DNA from: Mercurialis annua
Taxonomy: Eukaryota; Streptophyta; Magnoliopsida; Malpighiales; Euphorbiaceae
NCBI RefSeq assembly: GCF_937616625.2
Contig: NC_065573.1
Location: 15,391,001-15,455,000 of the forward strand
Length of the DNA stretch: 64,000 bases
Direction: 5' to 3'
The notes beneath the pieces are model-generated. The model did no database searches. It was not told where the DNA came from and worked only from the letters and a program-made list of their open reading frames with translations. The translations under genes were made by a program, and so were the position numbers. This document shows positions 1-13,251 of this stretch, piece by piece (positions within the stretch are counted from its first letter, which is position 1; each line of letters starts with the position of its first letter).

Positions 1-652
1 GGCAATTTAGGACAAATACTAAGAAAGTAAATCTATACAAAACAAATAATTTTATAAAAATATACCACGATTACCCTTATTTAATGCAATGTTAACTTTG
101 TTTTTAATAGGTTTTTTTTTAATATAATATATTATAATTAATATGGATATAATATGTTATTTAAGCATTCAAATAATAAATTACCACCTATAATTTGGAA
201 CAAAAAAATTTAAAATAGTACCTATCAATTTGAGCAGAGGGAATGTTGATAAAGTAAAGTTAATCTCAGTGATGATGTTTAGCTGTGAACATGAAATTAG
301 CATAGAAAAGTTGACCAGCCATAAAATAGTCTCTTTTTCATTATTAATAATCAAACAATAGAAGCTCGCACAATGATGGGAAAAATCTGAAACGAATTTA
401 GCTTTACACTTTCTGCCAGAAAATCAACTGTACAAATTCTATAACGCCCGACAAGCGGAATCCTTGAGGAATGATGGATCGTCCAAGGGAATGCCGCTTC
501 TTAATTATGAAACCTGTCTCCTGGTGACCAAAGCATTCTGGATTCTCACTAAAACTTCATTCCGATTTAAGAAACCATCATGTGTAATTGACCTGTACAG
601 GTTACACATTTGAATCTTAGGGTTCATAGCTGGCCATTTGCACTGCTATATC
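1..652. other. 3' flank of Fd-GOGAT
   Basis: AT-rich sequence beyond the stop codon; the part nearest 652 is presumably 3' untranslated region. I saw no other gene and no clear transposon. Confidence 0.5.
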
Positions 653-3600
653 CTAAGCAGACTGCATCACTTGCCCAGCAACTGTTTCTTGATAGTCTGC
701 ACAAGCTTCCGGAGTGTCTTCTTCACTAGGCGGAACCAACTGCCAGAAAAGCGGAAGAAAGTTGTCCCACTCTTTCAGAATAGCAGCCCCTTTACCGCTC
801 CCAGTTTTTTCCTATAGATAAGAAGATCTAATGTTAAATCAATCGAGAAATGGAACAATATCGCTTTGCAACTGGCATGAGTTTTCCAGCATGCATATGT
901 TCATATTTTTGCAGTTTTGACTTACCACATGGGCTTCGATAAGGCTCTTTAGCTGCATCTGACCAACAGGAGCAGTCACTCGTTGGACCTTTACTATTTC
1001 TTTATTCACCTGCTCACATTGTAGAATTTGAGATTATGAACGAAAGATAGATAAGAGTGCCGAATATGATTTTGAGTATCAAGAAAGAAAGAAAAACAGA
1101 AAATGAAGATGCACAAAGAGCTATGAATTTATTGCCCAAATCCTAATTTCTCTCATTATATAAATGCACAAAATGACATAATAGCAAATGTACACTATGA
1201 TGCAACACCGACAAGCATTTGTTTATCAATTAATAACACTCCACAAGCATACTAGAAAAACATTTAACATATACAGATGCTATCGATTTAGGAATCATAG
1301 TTGTAATATCCTATTAAATTGATTATGATATTCTTGTATGGTTGATGTATAAATACTTTGAGATATGTGGAGTCAAATAAGTTGATAGACTTTGAGATAT
1401 GTGATGATATTATCTTACTAATTGTTTATGTCGATGAATGATTGTTACAGGTAGTAATGCTAGTGAGATATAGAAGCTTCGAAGCTATTTGGCCGAGGAA
1501 TTTGAGATGAAAGACTTGGGGATCTTAATTAACTCAATGGGTTTTAAAGTGTCTCGGTCCAAGCAAGGACTTTGTCTCTCCCAACGAAAGTATATTTTAG
1601 ATCTTTTAGCTGAAATTGGTAATTCTACCTGTGAACTTGTAAATAGTCTCATTAAGGTGACTAATGGCCTATCTATCTATCCTAACTAGGTTCCAAGTAA
1701 CAAAGAGAGATACTGTAAGCTAGTCATGGATATTAATCTATCGAACCCACACGAGGCCTGACTTATCATATGCGGTAAGTATTGCCAGTCAATTTATGCA
1801 CAATCCAAATGACCGACACATGAATGCAATTAATCGTATATTTTGGCTTATTTGAAGTCCTCTTCGGACAAAGGTATTATATTCTCCAAACATGAACATT
1901 TAAATATTTTGGGTTATACAGACTTTGACTTGCCGACTCTATATTAGAATTAGATAGAAGGGTTTAGGGTATGTCATTCGTTGGAGGAATAAGAAACAAA
2001 ATATGTCACTGTCAGATGCTGAAGTCGAATATTGTGCTCTTCGATCATGCTACCAGCCACCAGGGACTCACTTTGTTAAAAATTATCTTAAAAGAACTCG
2101 GATTTTGTCAAAAGAAACCTATAGTTTTTTGTTGTGATAATACTGCAGCTATTTAGATACTTGACAATCCAGCACAACATCATTAAAACTGCAAACCAGC
2201 TAATCCATTTTCTTTAACTTAACATTTTAATTCATCAAAAAAAAACTCATGTTGTTACTGGTGACTCATTTTATGCTTCACTATCCAAATTGGGCATGTG
2301 TGATATCTATTCACCAACTTGACGGGGAGTAGATGTATAGAATTATGGCAAAAGGTCTGAAAAATTACCGACCTTTCAATTTTTTTTCAATAACACCCTC
2401 ACCTTGTAATTTTTTCAATAGCACCCTATTTCGTATTTTTCGATTTCAATAGCACCCTAAATTTTAAAAAAAAGATGGTTTTACTATTATAAGGATTAAA
2501 CTTTTTAAAATAATTAAATTTAAGGGTCATTTTATACTTTTTTCTACTTGGACAAATTCAAATAAGTCCCTTCACTTAAAAACCTTTCAAATAAATCCAA
2601 AAAAATAAATAAATATATATTAATAATTTAATTTTAAATCAAAAAAAGTCCAGCAGATCTGGTCTTCCTACTGGTCTTCCATGTTGGAAGACCAGCAGCC
2701 GCTGGTCTTCCTCGGAAGACGAGCTGCTCGTCTTCCGAGGAAGACGAGCCCTCCGGAGCGGGTTCGGTTTTTTTTTTATTTAAAATTAAACATTTATTCA
2801 TATTTTTTTTTATTTTGTGAAGAAGATAGCATTTATGTATAATTTAAAACATCGTAGGATATTTAGAACTTATGATATATATGAAGGATTTTTTTTTTAA
2901 TATTAACCAGATGAAAAAAGTTCAATTTAATGCTTTAGGGTGCTATTGAAACCGAAAAATACGAAATAGGGTGCTATTGAAAAGATTACAAGGTCAGGGT
3001 GCTATTGAAAAAAAAATGAAAGGTGGGTAGTTTTTCAGCCTTTTTGCCTAGAATTATAGTTGTAACGTTCCTATTTAATACTCCCTCCGTCCCGTTTAAG
3101 AAGGGACATATCTCAATTTTTTTTGTCCCACATAAGAAGGCCAAATCATGGTTATTGTGCCATTTTACAAGGAATTCTCTCTTATACCCCCATTTTCTCT
3201 TTCTATAATTAAAGCTAATACTCTACACTCAAACTACAAGACAGTAATTAATAGGGGTAAAATAAGAAATGCCAAGAGTAATTATTATTTTCTTAATCTA
3301 TGTGTAAAAGGGATATGTCCCTTCTTAAGTGGGACAGAGGGAGTATATAAATGGAACAAAACTAAACAGTATTTCAACCATTATCAAATAGAGGTGATAT
3401 GGAGACCAATTCACGGTAGCCTTGTTTATAAATCAAGAGACCATACAGATATATGTTAAAGAAACAACAACAAGAACAAAGGACAAAGGACATGGGAGAT
3501 GACTATCCCATAAGAAATATCATCCCCTTGAGCGTTGAAAAGGAGAAAATAGCCACTAATGAAACAGAGAGATTATTGAGAGAGATCATTAAAAGACCAT

Positions 3601-5989
3601 ACCCCGACAACCTCTGTTTATTACTTGGCCTGATAAAGTAAAGTCTCGAGTGTTTCAAAGAAAAGCAATTTCCATTCTTTACTTTAGACAAATATAATGA
3701 GATAATGGGCGAGAACTAATGAACATGAAAGGACTTTTAAGAGCACTAAACTGAACTCGATGAAGTCTGAGTCGGCTAAATGGATTCTCATGCTACAAAA
3801 TCAATACTAGCATAAGAGGCAGCAACATAATCTGAACTTCATGGAATTCTTATGCTTCTTGAGGATTATTTATTGGTGGAGATTCCATATTTGAAGTAGA
3901 TGGAAGAATATAATTTCCAGAAGCTAATGGCCATGAAAGACTTTAGTAACATTACTGACAAAAAAAGCTGCAAATTTTTCTGAGGTTAAGGCTTTTCTTT
4001 ATGGCTTGAGAACAAGTGATAACTGGAGGATGTAGAACTACTTCATAACTAGCATTGCCACTTTTAAGATTAACATATCTAATAAGAGACAGCTGTCCAA
4101 CAAAGTGAAAATTAAAGGATGGGATGTATTGGGTACAAACCTTAGGTATCAAAGTGTCATCCTCATCAAGAAGATATGCCAGTCCTCCAGTCATTCCAGC
4201 AGCAACATTTCTACCAACTCTGTCAAAATTTAAACACAATAGGGGCTCAGCAATTCTGTCCTATCTATATTTCCAAGGCTACAGAAAATAAGCAAGGTAA
4301 ACAGACAACACTCACTTTCCAATAACAACAACACAACCGCCAGTCATATATTCACAACAATGGTCTCCGGTGCCTTCAACTACAGCTTGAGCAAGTGAGT
4401 TTCTAACAGCAAAACGCTCTCCAGCTTTCCCTCTGACAAATACTTGGCCACCAGTTGCTCCATACAAGCAAGTATTCCCAACTATAGTAGAATCTTCAGG
4501 GCAAAAGCCAGCATTCTCCACAGGCTTTATAACCAACTCTCCTCCGGCCATACTCTGAAAACATTTAGATTCACAGTTCAGAATCATGTACCAATAATAA
4601 CTCCCTGGTTGACTGACAGAATAAGCATCTATTTCGGTTTATGTTTCTACAACATAAATCAACCATCAAACTCCAAAAGTTAATTATTTAAAGTCTGGTG
4701 GTATCCATTAGGGTCACAAAAGTAACCTAGCTACTAATCAAATTAAATTGTATAGAGAAACAAACGTGCAAATAACTAGATAAAAACTCACTAGGCCTTA
4801 TTGGCTGATCTAAATAACACATAAGAGTTCTAAATTCAGCCATCCAATAATTCATAGAGTTAAAATTAAAAAATAAACCTTTCCCACGTAATCATTAGCC
4901 TCTCCAACCAGCTGAATGTTCATTCCAGGTGTCAAAAAGCATCCAAACGATTGCCCAGCACTTCCAGTAAACCTGTGCATACGAAATTAAATCATTTGGC
5001 TTGAATAATCAAGATTTCCAGTCTGCTTTCTCCAAATCAAAATGTTTGCTACAAGGAATCCAGGAAATACGTTATATTCAGCTGCCCGGCAAAACCAGTG
5101 TCACCATACTTCTTTGCAACCACACCTGCTACACGACCACAAACCGCACGATCCACGTTGAATATCTTAATCGTTTTATTGACAACTTTTTCATTCTGAA
5201 TGGCATCCAAGATCTGGAATACACAAATTTCATATTTCAGTAATGCAGCTAAGCAAAACACTTCAAAGTGACAATTGCATGAAATGTTGCAAAACCTAAT
5301 CACCCAAAAAAGTGAGGTACTTGATTCAACATATAGAGAGATAAAAGATTTGTAGTAAAACGATTTCGGTTTGTATTTCAAGGATGCTTTTAATGGCTTA
5401 TTTCTTCGAATTTTTTCCTACTGATTAATTCTATTGATCAAGTTTCCTAACATAATAGTATTATTATGTTTTCAACTTACTGGGTTATTTTCTTGAACTT
5501 TTTCCCAATTACTATTTCTTTTGACAAGTCTTTGAACACCAAAAACTATTGGAATGATATTTTTTTCAACGGACTGCGGTATTTCGGTTGGATGGATCAA
5601 AAGGTGAAGGAGCTCAAAATTAATTTTTCAAAAATGAAAAATTCACAAGAAAAAAAGATCATAATCATAGTTATTGATCCTAGATCTAAATATGAAGTCA
5701 ACAGAAGCAAAATCACAAAAACTTCGAGCTTATACATCTGCAACAATGAACCAAACTCTTAAAGCTAAAATTCCTCTCACTTTTTAGCTATGGTCTCTCG
5801 TATATCTACATTTACATATACAAGGATCAAATTAAAATACATACAATTTGCTAAACTAGAAACATTCATATATTAGAGAACTTGTGTTACCTCAGGATCT
5901 GCAAGTAGAACATCATCCAAAACAGGACCATTAGTATGAGCATCTTGATTCCTGATCTCAGTGCTGCTGAGTTTCGGCAAGCCCACATT
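653..5989 (-). CDS. GLU1: Fd-GOGAT exons 27-33: C-terminal beta-helix and stop
   Basis: Coding segments: 5891-5989, 5071-5213, 4879-4972, 4316-4554, 4141-4219, 926-1009, 653-811 (residues 1323-1620, TAG at 653-655). Repeated Gly-rich turns ([60 protein letters not shown]) mark the GXGXG right-handed beta-helix that packs against the synthase domain. The last exon gives the conserved [17 protein letters not shown] followed by a short variable tail. The intron between the exons at 926-1009 and 4141-4219 is 3131 bp, far longer than its neighbours, because of nested transposons. Confidence 0.95.
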
Positions 5990-8900
5990 CTAGATATAAA
6001 AACAATAACTTTGCAGAATAAATAACTAAGCCACCACCAAACTGAATCATCTTATTTAAGAAAATAATGGTACAAACACATACTGAAACAATATAGCTGA
6101 GGTCAAGATGCTGAGTTTTCACTAGAGAAATATCTCGCGGTCTTAACAAATCCTTTCGTCCAATAATATCATCCAACTTCTGATAACCCAATTGTGCAAG
6201 CATGCCTCTTACCTAGAGAACAAAATTGAGAATTAATTAGTTGCAAGAAATAAGACTTAATTGAAATGAGGATTCAATTTTAGAATAACAGAATATGTCA
6301 AACTGCAGTGCAAACTATAAATGCAATAATTTCAGCAGCCAATAAAAATACAGAGAGACAGATTACCTCCTCAGCAACATAGAGGAAGTAATTAACAAGA
6401 TCTCCAGGAACACCAGGAAACCGGGCACGTAATTCTTCTCTCTACAGTAAAATCCATAGTAGAATCAAACCACTGAAAACTTATAGATATCAATGCAACC
6501 CGAGACGAGGTTCAAATGATACCTGACTGGCAACACCAACTGGACAATTATTTGTGTGACAAATGCGAGCCATAACACATCCAGTAGCAATCATTGCAAC
6601 AGAACCAAATCCATATTCATCAGCACCCATTGCTGCAGCCATCATCACATCAACTCCACTTTTAAAGCCACCATCAACCCTAAGAATTACCCTCTCTCTG
6701 AGTCCGTTTTCGATGAGAGTCTGTAAAAGAAACTTTTAATCAAAGTAAAATATTGAATTTTCATAAGCAAATCACAAGGCACAGAAGTATAATAACCTGA
6801 TGAGTTTCTGTAAGTCCAAGTTCCCAAGGACCACCAGCATGCTTAATGGAGCTTATAGGGCTTGCTCCTGTTCCACCATCATGCCCTGATATCTGAAAAG
6901 CCAACGATAGACATCAGTACAGGCTTCTGAAATACTGCTTTGAAGTAAATGTTTTTAGGAACAAATGCAAAAATAAGGAGGGGAAAAAGAAATTACAGCA
7001 ACCAACATACCATCTGGAACCCGGAATTCAAACTATCAAGAAAAATCAGGCTTCTGTTTTACCTTTTGCTTTACATGCTAAATGGAAAACTAAGTTCTAC
7101 TAGCGCATAAAACCGAATAGTTGGTTTACATCATAAAAAAAATAAAAAATTGTTTAGAATATTTTAAGATTAATGGTAAGAAAGTTGGTTTCAGCAAAAA
7201 GAAAAACTTGTATGCTGGACTGGATGTTCCAAATATTGGAAGATCTTGAAATGACATGGATGCAAAAAGCCAATAATAAGTAGAAAACAGATCATGAGCA
7301 GGTACCTGTATGATATCGGCATTACCCTTTGCAACACCGGAAGCAACAGTACCAATACCAGCTTCTGCCACTAGCTTTACAGATACCTTGGCCTTAGGGT
7401 TGACCTGTACATTCAGAAGATATTAAGCTCATAGTTAATCGAGATTCGAATCGAGAATCGAAATTTTAATTTTTTGAATCGAGAATCGAATCGAATCGTA
7501 AGATTCGGTGTAATTGATAATTTTAATTATAAATAAAATATATTATATAAAAGTAAATTTTTATTTTGAGGAACTATAAAATAGATATTGCAGATCTTTT
7601 AATTTTTAATATGTTAAGTATAAATACTAATGAATATAAAATTATGAACTGGTTATGTTCTTTATTTGAATGTTATTCTTTTTATCTAAGGTTTAGGGTA
7701 TGTGTTTTATGTCAAAATTTGTTAACATGTCAAAAAGTTAATTGTCACATCAGGCAGACTCTACCCACACTCCACCCTCTACTCTCCTTAATTTGTGTTT
7801 CTTTTTTAACTTTTCCTATTCTTTTCGTACCTTCATCTTCAACCTCTTCATCTTCAACCTATTCTCTATCTCTACAATTTTTCTTCTTTTTCTTCTTTTG
7901 TGTTCTTTTTTCTTTTTTTATTCCACCTCTAAACCTCTTCTCATCTGCTTCTTTTTTCTTTTAAAACTGAGTCTCTTATGAACAAAGCTTACATAAACAT
8001 AACAGAATGTTTTTACATTTTTTCAAGCTTTTACAAGAATCGTTTGAATCGACCGAGTCAGTCCGAGTCTAACGATTCAGGTCCGATTCGAACAATTCAG
8101 GTCCGATTCGAACGATTCAGGACCGATTCTACCCACATTTCGATTCTCCTAGTAGATTCGACTCGTTTTGCTACTGAATCAACTCGACTCGGACGAGTCG
8201 ACTCGTGACTCGTACAAGTCTAACAACAGTGATTAAGCTATTATAAGACCTCGGAATAATTAAAATTCAGTCAAGAAAAAACATATTCAAGATAGAGCTT
8301 AAATCACCTGATGAAGATCATATATCAGTTGTGCAAGATCTTCAATGGAATATATGTCGTGGTGAGGGGGTGGAGAGATAAGTGGAACTCCAGGTTTAGA
8401 ATTTCTTAGCCTTGCGATATATGCGCTAACTTTCTTCCCAGGCAATTGGCCCCCTTCGCCAGGCTTGGCACCTTGTGCAATCTTAATTTCCAACTGATCT
8501 GCATTGACCAGGAATGTAGGGGTGACCCCAAAACGTCCTGACGCAACCTGAAGAATTAAACATCAATTTCAGAAAGTAAATTCTGTGTAGAACTTTCAGA
8601 GACAAGCCGAAATCCTAGTTAACTAGCTCGAAAAGAAAGTAGATTTTTTTTCTTCGCAAGACATGCAATTGACATCAGGGACCCAAAATCTACTTCTTAT
8701 CACTTGCATATGGTGTCATATAGAATTCATTCACAAGCAGAATTCATCATCAAGACCTGCTTAATAGCACTGGTAGCAGTGTCACCATTTTGAAGTCCTT
8801 TGAGATGTGGTAGTGTCGGAGAATATCCATCAGTGACATCTGAAAGTGGGCTCCAACGAATTGGATCCTACACATGAAAAACGGAAAAAATGAGGACACT

Positions 8901-11900
8901 TAGAACAAGCTTCATGATTTCAATTTGAACAAATTCAGAGTTAATATGTGCATGCAGTTGTGTGAGTGTCATGTATGGATAACATAGCAGAGATTGGGTA
9001 GCCTTGTGGGGAAACATTTATCCCTCCCCAGGCCCGTCCAAAACATTTCATGGATAGACAGATAGATAGATAGATAGATAGCAAACTACCTCACCACCTT
9101 CTCCTGAATTAGATTTTCCACCTAATCTGTTCATTGCAATAGCAATTGACTCATGAGTTTCTCTTGAAATAGCACCAAGTGACATTCCCCCTGTACAAAA
9201 GCGTTGAACAATGGAGGAAGCAGGTTCAACCTTTCCCAGAGGAACTGGAGTACGATCAGTCTTGAATTCAAGAAGATCACGTAGAACCTGCAATCACATC
9301 AATATATTTATAAAACTCCAAGTGCAGCAGAAGAAAGACAATAATTGATAAACCAAATACGCCAAAGACCATAGTATATTAATCAACTTCGGCACTCACA
9401 TTCACTGGCCGGTTAGCTAAATGCTGCTGATAAATAGAAAATGCACTTTCACTCTTTTGCCGAATCGCTTTGTGGAGTAGTTTTGACATCTCTGGGTTAT
9501 TTCCATGATACTCCCCTGTTATGTATTACGTAACAGATATAATAAAGTTTGCTTCAGAATGTTCAAAAAAAAAACCTTAAATTTTGAAATTTCATAAATT
9601 ATTTTTTAATATCAAATTTGTAAAAGTCGAACTTAAACCTTAGACTTATCGCCAAAAAAGTTGAGATAAGATTTCAACAAGGTTTTAATAACTAGATTTG
9701 GACAATGAGCCATTTGAAACAATGAAAAATACATGGGTCAAAACGCATACCTCCAGGTCTGAATTGTATAAACCCAAAATTTTCCAATCTTTTCGCTGTA
9801 TCCTCAGAGAACGCTTTCACCCAAAAAGATAAAGTCTCCCTTGCCAACTGTTGGTAAGTAGAACAAAAATGTTAAAGATAATTGATGCCTGAAATTGAAA
9901 AAATAGCACATTGCATGGTATGTTGGTAAAAATAAAGTATAGATAAAATCAACTGTGTGGATGACCATCTCATAAATCGCCAATTTCATGATCCCAAAAT
10001 TGAGTTCAAGCATCAGTAGTTATATTCTATCAAAAAAAGCATCAGTAGTTATATCTATTTTTCAAATAGTTAGGCGCAATATCATTTCATGTACATACTA
10101 TTCCAAGCTAAGAAAAGGACAGCATTCCCTTATCAATAGTTAGCTAATTTGAAGATTTGGAACTTGATCTTATCGCCTCTTAAATCTAAGGCTATATGTT
10201 TGGTTAATGGAATAGGTAAGGAATAGAATAACTATTCCATATAGAATGCTTATTCCTTGCTTTGGTTCATGGAATATTTTTTCCATGGAATTGTTATTCC
10301 GTGATTTTATGAATAAGCATTCCTCTAAAAAAAAAAGAACATCTATTCCATGCGTTACGAATAGCTATTCCATTGCATGTCTAATTCATTCAATGGACCA
10401 AACATAACCTAATAGTATAAGAAAGTAGTGAATGTAAATGCAGCATAGTTCATGAACATTGAAATCATATCTTGCCGCAGAGTTGCAAACAAAACTTGGA
10501 GCAATCTTAAAGGAGACATTAATGTAATAAGTAAAGACTTCATTGCACATGCCAATAATTGATGGATCATGTTATTAAAATAAAATAGAATAGTAAACAC
10601 AAACACATTAAGAAAGTGAGACGCAGTTGTATATGAAAATCCGTGCTTTTAGTACCTCATCAAAAGTTGCTCCACCAATAGTTGACTTACTCCCACAAAA
10701 CGCTAGATCAACAACCTCATTACCTAATCCATAAATCTCAAATATCTGGGCACCACAGTAGCTAAATACAGGAAAAGAAAGCATATCAGACATGGAAAAG
10801 GGGCATATCTTCAAAATTGATGTGAATGACAACAGTCCTAGAAAATAGAAATTAAATGTTCACCTTGAAAGCAATGAGATGCCCATCTTGGAGAGGATTT
10901 TTAGAAGACCAGATTTTACGGCCTGGAATAGTAAAAGATAATCAGTGTACTGCAGGTCAACTGTACTAATATTATGCGCAAAATTAAATGATATTCTAAA
11001 GGCTGAAACCATAGACCTTCAGTATCATCTTTCCAAAAATTATCAATGTCAATGAGTGTTTCCCAAATGCAAACAGGGCTTTTACCCATTTAATAAGAGA
11101 GAACTAAATTTATCTAGCTCACAACTCCCAAGACTTATTAACAAATAAACAGGTCATTGATCCTGAACTTTCAACTTTTTTTCATTTCGATCACTAAACT
11201 TTAATTTATTTTTTCTTTTTAGTTATTAAATTTTAACTATTTTTCAATTTAGTTTTTTCCGGCCAAAAATACTTAGGTGGCAGCCGAATTTATTTATTTT
11301 TACCTGAAAACTTGAAATGTATGCAGAATTTGAGCTAAAAACTCATTTCCAAACTAGAATTATGCATGTTTGATAAATTTTCAGGATAAGACTAGAAAAT
11401 CCAGTTGCCACATGTCAAATTCCGGCTGCCACCTTGGTATTTTTGTCCGGAACAACCAAAATGAAAAAAGATGAAAGTTCATTAACCAAAAAGAAAAAAG
11501 TTTTTAGTGACCGAAATGAAAAAACATAAAAGTTTAGTGACGGAAATGAAAAAAAATGAAAGTTCAGTGGCTGAAATGAAAAAAAATGAGAAGTTCAGTG
11601 ACCGTCAGGATTAAAACCCCCAAATAAACAGAAAAACTACGGAGAAGTACTAGGGATCATTGACGGTTAACAAAATACAAATTACACGAAATGTTGTATC
11701 TGAATAACAGATTTAGAAAGCCATTATATTCCTCCCTATAAGTAACAGTTGTTACACACTACTAGCATTGGGATTTTATTGCCTAGACCAATACTCATAT
11801 GAGTTCAGTCCCACATTATATGGGGCAATGTTATCAAAGGCGAGTCTTAGGCGAGAGGCTCCTAAGGCGCCAGCCTGGGCAACTCAACCGCCGAGAGAGG

Positions 11901-13200
11901 CTGGCGAGTTCCCAAAGGCATGTGCCTCTGGCGCCTCTCTCACGAGGTAAGGCGCTTTTGAGGCGCGGCTTTAGGTAACTTAGGGCCATGTTGACATTTT
12001 TTAGACATTAAAATAAAACTCTAATCTCAGTCCTCTATCGATGCTTATTATACACTCATGCACGCTTAATTTACCAAAAAACATAAAACCATAGATTATA
12101 GACTAATTGATTATTGATTGATTGTTAAGGTATTATTTCGTAGATTAGAATTCCCTTCCTAGAATATAATTATGTACTTATATAAATAGCAATGCATTTG
12201 TTGACATAAAATACAAAGAATTTCATTCTCAATTGTTTAGTAACAAAAGTATTTAGCATAACACTTAAAACACATCCCAGTGCTCTTGCACTATTTATAA
12301 TTAGTACGGAACAACCAATAATATATACACACACAATTAACTAACCTTGCAAAAGTTCTTCTGAGCCTGCTCCATTGTTACAGTAGGCATCTTGCCATTT
12401 CGCATCAAATTCACAGTTTTAGTACTCAGACGCCATTGCCGACATGTTTCCAATGCCAAATATGGACATACAGCACTGAAATATAATTTAAGCAATCAAA
12501 TTTTTAATGTGGATGTCAAACACGAACAAGAGACTGGCCCTATATTGGTTATCAAACAAAGCATGCAACAGTTATGACATTGAATTTTGTATAGATGAAT
12601 GTAGAGCATCATAAGAGCTGTACAATATACAGGGCAGGATTAAAGTAATTAATATAGAAGAAACAGTTAATACAATAATTATTTAAATTAAAGGTCCTAA
12701 GATAAAGAAAGTACAAACGATATTCATGTGACCGATAATAACTTCAATTCAACTCAATTGATACAATAATCAGTATGTAAGTTTTTTCATGTCTTTTATA
12801 CAGTACAATACAGTGAAAGACCAAAGGTTAACTTTAACCCTAGGTGAGCAAAAGCATTGAGAGTGCCATCAGGTATCATAATATATAATGTAAATGATTT
12901 TAAAACAAATTGTACCCCCACCATTTTTAACATATCAATTGAAAGTGACATGAAACTGACCTTGCACCATATCCAATCAAACAGGCAAAGTGATGAGTGC
13001 TGAAGCACTGAGCAGTGTCTGCTATGATGGATGTTGACATTCGCAATCCATTCTGAATAAGATGCTGATGAACAGCACCAACAGCAAGAAGAATTGGCAT
13101 TGCAGGCCGAGTAGGCTCCTGAGAAAGAAAAATATGACATCATTGAGTGTCAAGATGCACCAATCTCAAAGCAAACTTCCTTGAAGGACCCGGATGGCAT

Positions 13201-13251
<51 letters not shown>

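Noticed and set aside
5466..5762. 98-codon plus-strand frame
   Set aside because: AT-rich intron sequence of Fd-GOGAT; low-complexity Lys/Asn/Ile product.
7742..7981. 79- to 132-codon frames rich in Phe and Ser
   Set aside because: Pyrimidine-rich interior of the hAT-type element; not coding-like.
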